DNA of 64,000 nucleotides from Palsa-1150 sp964531095 (GTDB lineage Bacteria > Myxococcota_A > Polyangia > Polyangiales > Polyangiaceae). The stretch covers positions 1 through 64,000 of the forward strand of contig CAZHED010000021.1 in assembly GCA_964531095.1 (NCBI GenBank), in the 5' to 3' direction. The notes beneath the pieces are model-generated. The model ran no database searches and was not told the DNA's origin. It saw nothing but the letters and a program-made list of their open reading frames with translations. Both the position numbers and the translations under genes were made by a program. Of this stretch, positions 41,801-49,715 are shown in pieces. How positions within the stretch are numbered: position 1 is the first letter of the stretch; each line of letters begins with the position of its first letter.

Positions 41801-43144
41801 TCACGTCCGGGGCCGGAAGGGCGGCGGCGTCGGTGGTACGCCCGGCCGTGACGACGTCGTGGCACTCGGAAGCGCCGGCTCGGGCTCGCGCCTCGGTCCC
41901 CCGCCGCCGCCGGCCCCGTCGTTGCGCCCGATCACCTGTGCGGCGAGGAGCGTTTGCACGACGCGCATCACGTCGTTCGATCCGGACGCGACGGCGCTGT
42001 TGCCGTCGCCGCCGGTCGTGCCGAAGTTGACGAACTGTCCGTTGGACAGGGCCACGGCCACCTGGCGAGTCAACTCGGGGGCAAGCTCGAGGCGGCGCAG
42101 ATCCATGTAAGGACCACCCGCCGCGAGGAGCGCTTCGGCCTTCAATCGGATCGCGCCTGCTTCGGCTTCGGCAATCGCGCGAATGCGAGCGGCCTGCGCG
42201 CGCCCTTCCGCTTCTTGCTCGATCACGTTCTGTTCGGCGTCGGCGCGAGCTTGGGTCAGCTGATTGGCCCCGAGCTCGGCCTCGCGCTGCCTGCGCACCA
42301 TGGCTTGCTTGGTGGCCTCGGCGTTCGCGATCTCGGCGCCGTTCGAGGCGATTTGCATGTTGAGCGCGCGCTCCTGATCGTTGATCTTTTGCGCAGCCTC
42401 GAGCTGCGCGATCCGAGAGCGCCGCTCCTCTTGTGCCTGCACGACGTCGGCGTCGGCCTTCGCCCGGGCGGCCGACTCGCGTCGTCGCGCCTCGGCCACT
42501 TCACTCAGCACCGCCTTGATGTTGAGGCTATTGAAGGAGAGCCCGAGATCGAGCAGCTCGCGCGAGCACGCGTCTTTGATGATCACGGCGAGCTCGTCGT
42601 CTTCGCCGCGCCTCGCCGGGGTCTCGGCCGAGGCGCCGGAGGAGACGACGAGCGCGCTGCTCGCCGCCGTGGCGCGGGCGTTGAACAGCTGGTCGTGCCA
42701 CAGCAAGTTGATCGCGCGGCGCCCAGCCGAGGACAGAACGTCGGTCAATGTCGACAGCTGCTCGGAGGGCGGTTTCGAGAAGAACTTGTTGGCGGCGGTG
42801 TTCACCATCGCCTCATCCTCGCCCACGCTCACGATAGCCGACGCGCGCACCGTCACCTTGACCGGCGCGGGGCGACCGCTGGCGTCGCAATCCGCAGTCT
42901 GATCGGTAATTTCGATGTCGACGTTGATCGCCTGCGCCGGAATCCGCCGGACCTGTGTGATGACAGGGATGATCAACGCTTTGCACGGGCCGCGATAGAT
43001 ATGAAGATTGCGTCCACGGCTGGCGAGGAAGATCTCTCCCGCTTCGACGCTCCGCAGGAACGTGGTCACGATCACCGAGGTGAGCACCAGGACCGCGAGG
43101 ACCGCGGCGGCAGCGACGATCAGAGCGACCAGTGAAGGTTCCAC
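41801..43144 (-). CDS. Flotillin-family SPFH membrane protein
   Basis: A 447-residue protein: one N-terminal membrane helix (ALIVAAAAVLAVLVLTSVIV), the SPFH domain to about residue 200 and a long flotillin coiled coil with many Glu-Ala repeats (QARADAEQNVIEQEAEGRAQ; EAEAGAIRLKAEALLAAGG). The C-terminus is Gly/Pro-rich. Start chosen at GTG 43144, where GGGGAG lies six to seven bases upstream; GTG 43186 is the longer alternative. Flotillins organise membrane microdomains. Its upstream neighbour (43197) is a YqiJ/NfeD-type protein, the usual partner in E. coli yqiJ-yqiK-like pairs. Confidence 0.88.
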   Translation of the reverse strand: MEPSLVALIVAAAAVLAVLVLTSVIVTTFLRSVEAGEIFLASRGRNLHIYRGPCKALIIPVITQVRRIPAQAINVDIEITDQTADCDASGRPAPVKVTVRASAIVSVGEDEAMVNTAANKFFSKPPSEQLSTLTDVLSSAGRRAINLLWHDQLFNARATAASSALVVSSGASAETPARRGEDDELAVIIKDACSRELLDLGLSFNSLNIKAVLSEVAEARRRESAARAKADADVVQAQEERRSRIAQLEAAQKINDQERALNMQIASNGAEIANAEATKQAMVRRQREAELGANQLTQARADAEQNVIEQEAEGRAQAARIRAIAEAEAGAIRLKAEALLAAGGPYMDLRRLELAPELTRQVAVALSNGQFVNFGTTGGDGNSAVASGSNDVMRVVQTLLAAQVIGRNDGAGGGGGPRREPEPALPSATTSSRPGVPPTPPPFRPRT

Positions 43145-43196
43145 GTGAGACTCCCCTGCCCCAAGCGTCAGGGCATCATGACCCACGCCACACTTA

Positions 43197-43868
43197 TCAG
43201 ATTTTGCGCTCCGGGACCGAAACAGTCAGGTGCTCGTGCTCCGGGTCGACGGCTTCGACGAAGAGGCGGTCGCCGACGCGCACGCGCGGCTCGTCCTCGG
43301 TCTCGACCAGGTGCGCGGAGAACTGCACCAGACGTCCGTCGCGAACGACTGAAACGACGCCGCGGCCATTGCGAAACGGCGTCACGGCTTTGGCGTCTTC
43401 GAGCACGAGGGCCTCCATCGGGGAGCTCGGCGGCGCTTGAAAGCGAAAAGCGAGGTTCCAGAGCGGTGTGACGAGAAGGCGCTCGACGAGCAGCGTCGGC
43501 AGAACCGCCGCGAGAGCTGCCCCCACGGGGCGGAGATGAGCGGCGTGAACGAGGGCGTTGCCGAACGCGCCGTAGAGCGCGAGGAGGCTGAAGACGAGCC
43601 GGGGGGACGGCAGAGCGCGGAGCAACCGACGTGCGCGCGAGCGCGCCGCGCGCCTCGGTTCGGCCCCACCGGTCTTCGTGTTGGCGTTGAACAGCGTGCC
43701 TTGGAGAATCGTCCCCAGCTTGCGAAGCGAGACGGGCCCGTGCGAGGCATGGTGCGCGATGGCCGAATGGCCGTGGCCATGGCCGCCGAGCGCTGGCAAC
43801 GCCATCACGACGAGGCCGGCCAGCCCGATCACCATCAGGGTGAGAAACATGGTGCTCTGCCCCAGCAT
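43197..43868 (-). CDS. YqiJ/NfeD-like membrane protein with His-rich loop
   Basis: A 223-residue membrane protein: membrane helix near the start, then a His-rich segment (GGHGHGHSAIAHHASHG) and further hydrophobic segments. The C-terminal OB-type beta domain (FRNGRGVVSVVRDGRLVQFS; RVRVGDRLFVEAVDPEHEHL) resembles NfeD/YqiJ. Such proteins are found next to flotillins, as here (52 bases to the flotillin start). The His-rich loop could bind metal, which is only a guess. ATG 43868 is used; MFLT at 43850 is an alternative. Confidence 0.75.
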   Translation of the reverse strand: MLGQSTMFLTLMVIGLAGLVVMALPALGGHGHGHSAIAHHASHGPVSLRKLGTILQGTLFNANTKTGGAEPRRAARSRARRLLRALPSPRLVFSLLALYGAFGNALVHAAHLRPVGAALAAVLPTLLVERLLVTPLWNLAFRFQAPPSSPMEALVLEDAKAVTPFRNGRGVVSVVRDGRLVQFSAHLVETEDEPRVRVGDRLFVEAVDPEHEHLTVSVPERKI

Positions 43869-43985
43869 AGGCGCGTCGTCGGTCTTTCACCCGCGGTCGA
43901 GCTCCCGCGGAAGAGGCGCCCGGCCGGCGCAACCTCTCGCAGGGCTAGTTCGTGAGGGCACAAGCGAGATTGGTGACCTTCGCGC

Positions 43986-45023
43986 TCATTGGCGAGTCGC
44001 GAGATACAGGTGAACGGCCCCGGCGCGATCGCTGCTCAAGTACAGTCGGCACCCGTCGGGAGACAGCCAAGTGGGCGAATCGATTCCGACCGAGTTGACC
44101 GCTCGCACGTTGACCGGCACACCGAAAGAGGCGGTTTTGCTCGTCCGCTGCGCCGCCCAGATGTCGTCCTTGCCCGAGCCGTTGGCTCTCGTCGACGAAA
44201 AGAGGATCGTGAGACCGTCGGCGGAGAGGACCGGGTCCCCTTCGTTCGCAGTGGCCAGGTTCACCTCGGCAACGGCGCTGAACGCGCCGAAGACTCCACC
44301 GGTCCGCGGAGCCCGATAGATATCGAAGGTTCCCGCGCGGTTCGAGGAGAAGTAGATTTCCGACCCGTCGGACACGAGAAACGGCTGCACTGTATTGGCG
44401 GTCGAATTCAAGATGGCGATCAGACTACCGGCCGGGAAGTCGCTCCCGACGTCCGGTCGGGCGGTCGAGTAGAGCTCGTCGATACCCGCGTCGTTCTTGC
44501 CCGTCCGCCCTCGGAACGCCAAAGTCAGACCGTCCGCCGTAACGGTGGGATCGATCGTGAGCGACATGGCCAGGTTGACGTTGTTGAGCAGCTTGATGCC
44601 ACCGAAGGGCGAGCCGGTGTCGGGTCGGGTCGTGACGTAGAGATTCGTCGACCCGGGCCCCACGCCGCGCGAGCTCCAGAAAAAGCCCGTGAGCTCGTCG
44701 GGGACGAGGCGGAGGCCACCCTCGGAAGCGCTCGACTGAAGTCCTGCGACGAGCGTCGGCGTCCCGAAGGGCGTGGAGAAATCGCAGGGCGAACCCCCGT
44801 CGCCGCTGTCGCCGCTGTCGCCGCTGTCGTCACGGATGCCGTCGCTACCGTCGATGCCGCCGTCGGTGTCGCCCGCCGCTTCGCGAGGCACGTCGGCGGC
44901 CACGTCGAAGGGGTCCATTGGGCCCAAGCCAGCGTCCGTGACGATGATTCCGAGCAGTTCCGCTACGTTGCCACAACCGACAAGGAGCGGAGAGCACAGA
45001 AGAACGGCAACGGCCTGTTGCAT
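43986..45023 (-). CDS. Lipoprotein with TolB/PD40-like beta-propeller
   Basis: A 345-residue lipoprotein (lipobox LVGC). Linker with GDSGDSGD repeats. The rest is a WD40-like (PD40) propeller typical of TolB-like and surface proteins: FFWSSRGVGPGSTNLYVTTR; LVSDGSEIYFSSNRAGTFDI; VLSADGLTILFSSTRANGSG; LYLSSDRAGAVHLYLATRQ. Start is ATG 45023 rather than the TTG twelve bases earlier. It is likely a binding or scaffold protein; no catalytic site is seen. Confidence 0.8.
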   Translation of the reverse strand: MQQAVAVLLCSPLLVGCGNVAELLGIIVTDAGLGPMDPFDVAADVPREAAGDTDGGIDGSDGIRDDSGDSGDSGDGGSPCDFSTPFGTPTLVAGLQSSASEGGLRLVPDELTGFFWSSRGVGPGSTNLYVTTRPDTGSPFGGIKLLNNVNLAMSLTIDPTVTADGLTLAFRGRTGKNDAGIDELYSTARPDVGSDFPAGSLIAILNSTANTVQPFLVSDGSEIYFSSNRAGTFDIYRAPRTGGVFGAFSAVAEVNLATANEGDPVLSADGLTILFSSTRANGSGKDDIWAAQRTSKTASFGVPVNVRAVNSVGIDSPTWLSPDGCRLYLSSDRAGAVHLYLATRQ

Positions 45024-45200
45024 CGCGGACCGCAAGGTCGGGCATTAAAGCACGCTCACCACGCGACGCCTCGCGGCACAGTCTGGCCGAATTATTCGAA
45101 GCTTACGGGCATGTCCGAGCGAGCGACGGGCACATGACCCGCGAGATCGCAGCAGCCGACGGCTGACCCGTCCAAAGAAAGGGGTGGGCAAGGCCATAAG

Positions 45201-45216
45201 CTGACAGTATGTTCAG
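45201..45216 (+). promoter_or_regulatory. Possible LexA-type operator directly before a start codon
   Basis: CTGACAGTATGTTCAG resembles the LexA box reported for Myxococcus (CTRHAMRYBYGTTCAGS) at 14 of 17 positions. It ends three bases before the ATG at 45220, so a bound repressor would block translation initiation or the promoter. The rest of 45024-45219 shows no gene. Confidence 0.35.
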
Positions 45217-45219
45217 TCT

Positions 45220-45708
45220 ATGGATGCCGTTCCCCCGTCGATTCGGGCTGCTCTCGAGCTCTTTGAGACCGCCCTCGTGGACGTTCGCTTTGCCAATCTC
45301 GACGCGAAGACCCTGGCGCGCGCCGCCGCCGACGTGCACGCGGTGGCAAGCGTCGTGGCGTCCGCCCAGGCGGCGCTCGATAGCGCTCGCTCGGCGCTGC
45401 AAGAGCGCCAGGACGTCCTCCTCGAGCAGGTTCAGCGGGCGGTCGCATACGCGCGCGTCTACGCCGAAAACGACGAGGCGCTGACTCAGCGTCTCAATGC
45501 GATCACACTGCCACGCGCGGGTAAGGGGGCTCGCGTCAAGGACGACGCGGCGCTCGTTCTGTCGTCGGCACCGAACCCCCCGGCACGGTCGCGCGGACGC
45601 AATCGAAAGGCGGTCAGCTCGGAGCCGATGCTCGTCGCCGACTTGCCGGTGAACGGAAGCCGTGTCGACGGTGACGGGAACGGTGGGGTCACCGCAGGCT
45701 CCCCGTAA
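45220..45708 (+). CDS. Hypothetical helical protein with LexA-box-like upstream site
   Basis: A 162-residue protein. Residues 1-100 are predicted helical, likely coiled coil (AALELFETALVDVRFANLDA; LARAAADVHAVASVVASAQA; SALQERQDVLLEQVQRAVAY). The tail is basic (RSRGRNRKAVSSEP) and then acidic or glycine-rich. No family recognised. The putative LexA box just upstream suggests it could be damage-inducible. The final part of the protein is close to the IF-1 gene (convergent). Confidence 0.5.
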   Translation: MDAVPPSIRAALELFETALVDVRFANLDAKTLARAAADVHAVASVVASAQAALDSARSALQERQDVLLEQVQRAVAYARVYAENDEALTQRLNAITLPRAGKGARVKDDAALVLSSAPNPPARSRGRNRKAVSSEPMLVADLPVNGSRVDGDGNGGVTAGSP

Positions 45709-45735
45709 CGTCTCACCGACGCCGGAGGATGCGGC

Positions 45736-45975
45736 TCACAGCCGACGGGTGATGCGGCCGCGCGTCGTGTCGTAAGGGCTCACTTCGAGCCGCACGCGGT
45801 CGCCTTCAGTGAGACGGATGCGATGGACGTTCAGGCGACCGCTGCGCTTTGCGAGAACGGTTCCGCGATGTGCACCGGAGACGTACTCCACCGTGTAGAA
45901 GCCCCCGCGGCTGCACTTCGTGACGGTTCCTTCGAGGACGAGAAAGTCGCGGTCGCTCTGCGCAGCTGCACTCAT
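45736..45975 (-). CDS. infA: Translation initiation factor IF-1
   Basis: A 79-residue OB-fold protein: VLEGTVTKCSRGGFYTVEYV, then LAKRSGRLNVHRIRLTEGDR and VRLEVSPYDTTRGRITRRL, typical of IF-1. Binds the 30S A site during initiation. ATG 45975 is chosen because the family's N-terminus begins about there; longer frames upstream give an atypical extension. It is convergent with the gene at 45220. It is not next to a ribosomal-protein operon here. Confidence 0.92.
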   Translation of the reverse strand: MSAAAQSDRDFLVLEGTVTKCSRGGFYTVEYVSGAHRGTVLAKRSGRLNVHRIRLTEGDRVRLEVSPYDTTRGRITRRL

Positions 45976-46226
45976 CGACTTAACGTACCCCATTTGACCG
46001 CTGCGCGCCCCCGTTCTTTGCGCTTTTGCTCTCGTGAATGGCCGCGCTTGCCCCATCCCGCGAGAACGCGCGGATGACCTCTCCCTAACTTGACTCGGTG
46101 GCGGGCGACTCGGTGACCTCCCGGTCGAAGGTGGGGCCGGTCAAAGGGTGGGGCCCCTGGCGCGAGCGACCACCGGCTCCTATCCCCTCAGCCACGACGG
46201 GAGTAGGAAGACCCCGGCCCTGCCCG

Positions 46227-49166
46227 ATGCTCCGACTTCTCGAAACCGCGCGAAAAGCGAGCCTTTCTGCCGTTTGGTCTCAAGGGGTAAAGCTCGCGCG
46301 CGAGAACGCGGTATCGCGGGTGTCCGCGGGACCGGGAGAGGTCACGCTCCGCGTGCGCGCGCCGGGACACGCGATCGCGCCAACCGTCACGCTCTACCTG
46401 GAGTCGCTCGAATGGTCCTGCGATTGCGGCGGACGAGTCGACCCCTGCGCCCACGTCGCCGCAGCGGTCATCGCCAGCGCCGCATCGGGAGGCGGGGGCG
46501 AGGGTCTCCCGGCGGCGCCCGCGGAGGTGCGCGCGCGGCTTTCCTATCGGCTCGCCACGAAGGGGAAGATACTGACGTTGGCGCGGTTCGTCGTCTATGG
46601 GGACGGCCGCGAAGAGCGCCTGACCGGGACGCTCTCTTCCGACCTCGCGCGCGCCCGCGTGCCGGCGGGGCTCACGCCGACCCACGACGACTTGCTCGTC
46701 GATCGCATCCTGGGCGCCCCCGCCCGAGAGATCGTTCCTCTGGCCCGAGCCGCAGACCTCTTGGGGGCCCTGGCAGGGGCAGACGTGTCCTTCGCCGACG
46801 GTCGCGTCAAAGTGTCGAGCGAGCCTGTGCTGCCACGAGCCGTGGTCGAAGACGCTCCCGGAGGGGGGTTCGTCCTCCGCATCGAGCGCGACCCGTGCAT
46901 CACCGACGTCGTGGCGATGGGCATCGCGCGGTGCGGCGACACCCTGCGGCCGCTCGGAGAAACGGCGACGACCGGTGAGTTTCTCGAGCGCCTCCCTCTT
47001 TCGCGGACATTCGGTCTGGCCCAGCAGACCGAGCTCGTGACCCGAGTGCTTCCCGAGCTCGAGAAGAAGCTGCCCCTGGTGGTGACGACGAAACTGCTTC
47101 CCCGCAAGAAGGCGGGGGCACGCCCGCGCATCTCGATGGATCTGACGCATCAGGGGCACACGCTGTCGGTCCTCCCGGTGCTCGTCTACGGCGATCCGCC
47201 GATGGCGCGCGTCGACGGCGACGCGATAGCGCTCCTCGGGAGCGATGTGCCCGTGCGGCGGTTCGAAGAGGAGCGCGCGATCCTTCAGCGCCTACGGGAT
47301 GAGCTGAACCTCGTGCCCGGCCGGCGCGTGGATCTCGATGGGGTCGACGCCATTCGCTTCGCGGCGAAGATTCGGGGGTGGCAACAGCGCTGCGGCGACG
47401 ACGCGCATGCCGCGATCTTCGACCGCAAACCGTTGCGCGCGCGGCTCGCCTTCGCAGAAGGCGTGCTCGACGTGACCTTCGAATGCGACACGGACGACCC
47501 GGGAGCGAGCGAGCCCCCGAGGCGCGCCGACGCCGCGACCGTTATCCGCGCGTGGCGCGACGGCCTGGATCTCGTACCGCTCGACGGAGGCGGCTGGGCC
47601 CCCCTTCCCGCGGACTGGCTGGAGCGACATGGGCACCGGGTCGCGGACCTCTTGGCCGCGCGCGATGAGCAAGGAAAGCTCCACCGCGCGGCGCTGCCCG
47701 AGCTCGGCGCGCTGTGGGACGAGCTCGGAGCCGCGAGACCCCTGGGCCTCGACAAGCTCGCGCCGCTGGTCCAAGGATTCGATGGTATTCCGCACGCGAA
47801 GCTCCCGGAGGGCGTGACGGCGCACCTTCGCGCCTACCAAGAGCACGGCTACGATTGGCTGGCGTTCCTCCGCGATGCGGAGCTCGGTGCCGTTCTCGCC
47901 GATGACATGGGGCTGGGCAAGACGTTGCAGACGATTTGCGCCTTGCGAGGCCGCGCCCTCGTCATTTGTCCGAAGAGCGTCGTATACAACTGGGTCGACG
48001 AGATCGTTCGGTTCCGCCCGTCGTTGCGGACGGCGATCTACCACGGAAGCAAGCGCGAGCTGGATCCCAACGCCGATGTGACGTTGACCACGTACGCGAT
48101 GCTCCGCATCGATGCCGATCGACTGGCGGCGCAAACGTGGGACACGGTTGTGCTCGACGAGGCGCAGGCCATCAAGAACGACTCGAGCCAGACCGCCCGC
48201 GCAGCGTACGGCCTGCGCGGGGCCTTTCGCGTCGCGCTCAGCGGCACGCCGATCGAGAACCGGCTCGAAGAGCTGTGGAGCGTGATGCATTTCGCCAACC
48301 CTGGCCTTCTGGGGGGACGCAGTGATTTTCAGGAGCGCTACGCGGGGCCGATCGGCAATGGGGACCCGGCTGCGGTCGGGCGTCTGCACGCCAAGATCCG
48401 GCCCTTCGTTCTTCGGCGCATGAAGCGTGAGGTGCTACCCGAGCTGCCACCGCGCACCGACGCCATACTCCACGTCGAGCTCGACGACGTCGAGCGCGCG
48501 ATTTACGACGCCGTTCGAGTAGCCACGCGAAAGGACGTCGTGACCAAGCTCGCGCAAGGCGGCGGCGTTCTCGCAGTGCTCGAGGCTCTTCTGCGGTTGC
48601 GTCAGGCGGCCTGCCATCCAGCGCTGCTGCCCGGTCAAGAAGCGGCGACCTCGTCCAAGGTCGAGCGGCTTCTCGAAGCGCTCGGCGAAGCGATCGCCGA
48701 CGGACATAAGGCGCTCGTGTTCTCGCAGTGGACAGGGCTTCTCGATCTCGTCGAGCCGCACTTGCGAGCCGCTGAAGTCTCGTTCACCCGTCTCGACGGG
48801 TCGACGCGCGACCGGGCGAGCGTCGTGGCGGCGTTTCAAAGCGAAGCCGGTCCACCGGTGATGCTCGTGTCGCTCAAGGCGGGCGGCACCGGCCTGAATC
48901 TGACGGCGGCCGACCACGTGTTCTTGCTCGACCCATGGTGGAACCCCACGGTCGAAGATCAGGCAGCCGACCGCGCGCACCGCATTGGACAAGAGCGCCC
49001 GGTGATGGTCTACCGCATGATCGCCAAGGACACGGTCGAAGAACGCATCTTCGCCTTGCAGGAGAAGAAGCGAACGCTCGCAGACATCGCGCTCGGGGCT
49101 GCGGCCGGGTCGGCGACGCAAGGCAGCGGCATCACGCGCGACGACCTCTTGGCGATCCTCGACTGA
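46227..49166 (+). CDS. SNF2-family DEAD/DEAH helicase with SWIM zinc finger
   Basis: A 979-residue protein. The SWIM zinc finger lies near residue 65-80 (SCDCGGRVDPCAHVAAAVIA: C-x-C ... C-x-H). The SNF2 core has motif I DDMGLGKTLQT (about residue 559), VVLDEAQAIKN (motif II) and VALSGTPIENRLEELWSVM. The helicase C-terminus has RLDGSTRDRASVVAAFQ, AGGTGLNLTAADHVFLLDPW and DRAHRIGQ. It translocates on DNA and remodels nucleoprotein complexes, common in myxobacteria. ATG 46227 is used; GTG 46098 is an alternative with a poor-looking extension. Confidence 0.9.
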   Translation: MLRLLETARKASLSAVWSQGVKLARENAVSRVSAGPGEVTLRVRAPGHAIAPTVTLYLESLEWSCDCGGRVDPCAHVAAAVIASAASGGGGEGLPAAPAEVRARLSYRLATKGKILTLARFVVYGDGREERLTGTLSSDLARARVPAGLTPTHDDLLVDRILGAPAREIVPLARAADLLGALAGADVSFADGRVKVSSEPVLPRAVVEDAPGGGFVLRIERDPCITDVVAMGIARCGDTLRPLGETATTGEFLERLPLSRTFGLAQQTELVTRVLPELEKKLPLVVTTKLLPRKKAGARPRISMDLTHQGHTLSVLPVLVYGDPPMARVDGDAIALLGSDVPVRRFEEERAILQRLRDELNLVPGRRVDLDGVDAIRFAAKIRGWQQRCGDDAHAAIFDRKPLRARLAFAEGVLDVTFECDTDDPGASEPPRRADAATVIRAWRDGLDLVPLDGGGWAPLPADWLERHGHRVADLLAARDEQGKLHRAALPELGALWDELGAARPLGLDKLAPLVQGFDGIPHAKLPEGVTAHLRAYQEHGYDWLAFLRDAELGAVLADDMGLGKTLQTICALRGRALVICPKSVVYNWVDEIVRFRPSLRTAIYHGSKRELDPNADVTLTTYAMLRIDADRLAAQTWDTVVLDEAQAIKNDSSQTARAAYGLRGAFRVALSGTPIENRLEELWSVMHFANPGLLGGRSDFQERYAGPIGNGDPAAVGRLHAKIRPFVLRRMKREVLPELPPRTDAILHVELDDVERAIYDAVRVATRKDVVTKLAQGGGVLAVLEALLRLRQAACHPALLPGQEAATSSKVERLLEALGEAIADGHKALVFSQWTGLLDLVEPHLRAAEVSFTRLDGSTRDRASVVAAFQSEAGPPVMLVSLKAGGTGLNLTAADHVFLLDPWWNPTVEDQAADRAHRIGQERPVMVYRMIAKDTVEERIFALQEKKRTLADIALGAAAGSATQGSGITRDDLLAILD

Positions 49167-49338
49167 TTCGAGGCGGCTCTCCCCGACCGCGCGCGGCCCC
49201 CGCTGTCATCCACTGAAATTCCAGCCCGTTCTCGCCCGTGGTACTGCGGGGGGAGAGCGCCGCGGGCCGCGTCGCCCTGCGCTCGCCGCTTCGGGCCACG
49301 TTCAAGCGCTGGCGGTACACCCCGGAGCGACCCCCCGA

Positions 49339-49650
49339 CTACGGTGTCTTGAGCGCGGCTGAGGCGGCGGCGCCGCCCGCGTCCGCGAAGAGCGCAAGGC
49401 TCTTGCCAGAGCGCGCCGATGCTGCACGGGCGGCGAGCGCTTTCTCGATCGCGGAGTGCACCATCGCGCCGTGCTCCTCGTCGCGTCCGAGCCACGCCGT
49501 GCACTGGAGACGTCGGCCATCCCACCGGCCCGCGCCTACCTCGGCGAACGGGCCGGCCAAGTCCGTGAGGATCGTCACCATTTCCCCCTTGAGGACCGCG
49601 ACCGCCTGCACCCCGTCGACCACCGCTTGCACCACGACAATGTCTTGCAT
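49339..49650 (-). CDS. Hypothetical protein
   Basis: A 103-residue protein. MQDIVVVQAVVDGVQAVAVL followed by KGEMVTILTDLAGPFAEVGA and CTAWLGRDEEHGAMVHSAIE. It looks like a small beta/alpha domain; the family is not recognised. ATG 49650 has AGGGG seven bases upstream, better than ATG 49656. Flanking 49167-49338 shows nothing convincing. Confidence 0.5.
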   Translation of the reverse strand: MQDIVVVQAVVDGVQAVAVLKGEMVTILTDLAGPFAEVGAGRWDGRRLQCTAWLGRDEEHGAMVHSAIEKALAARAASARSGKSLALFADAGGAAASAALKTP

Positions 49651-49715
49651 TGGCATCCCCTGCTCAGCCTGATCAAACGTACCCCCGCGCATGGGAGGCT
49701 ATGCTGCTCCCTTGT

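Noticed and set aside
44800..44830. 9-bp tandem repeats as a possible regulatory satellite
   Set aside because: They encode the SGD repeats in the linker of the PD40 lipoprotein.
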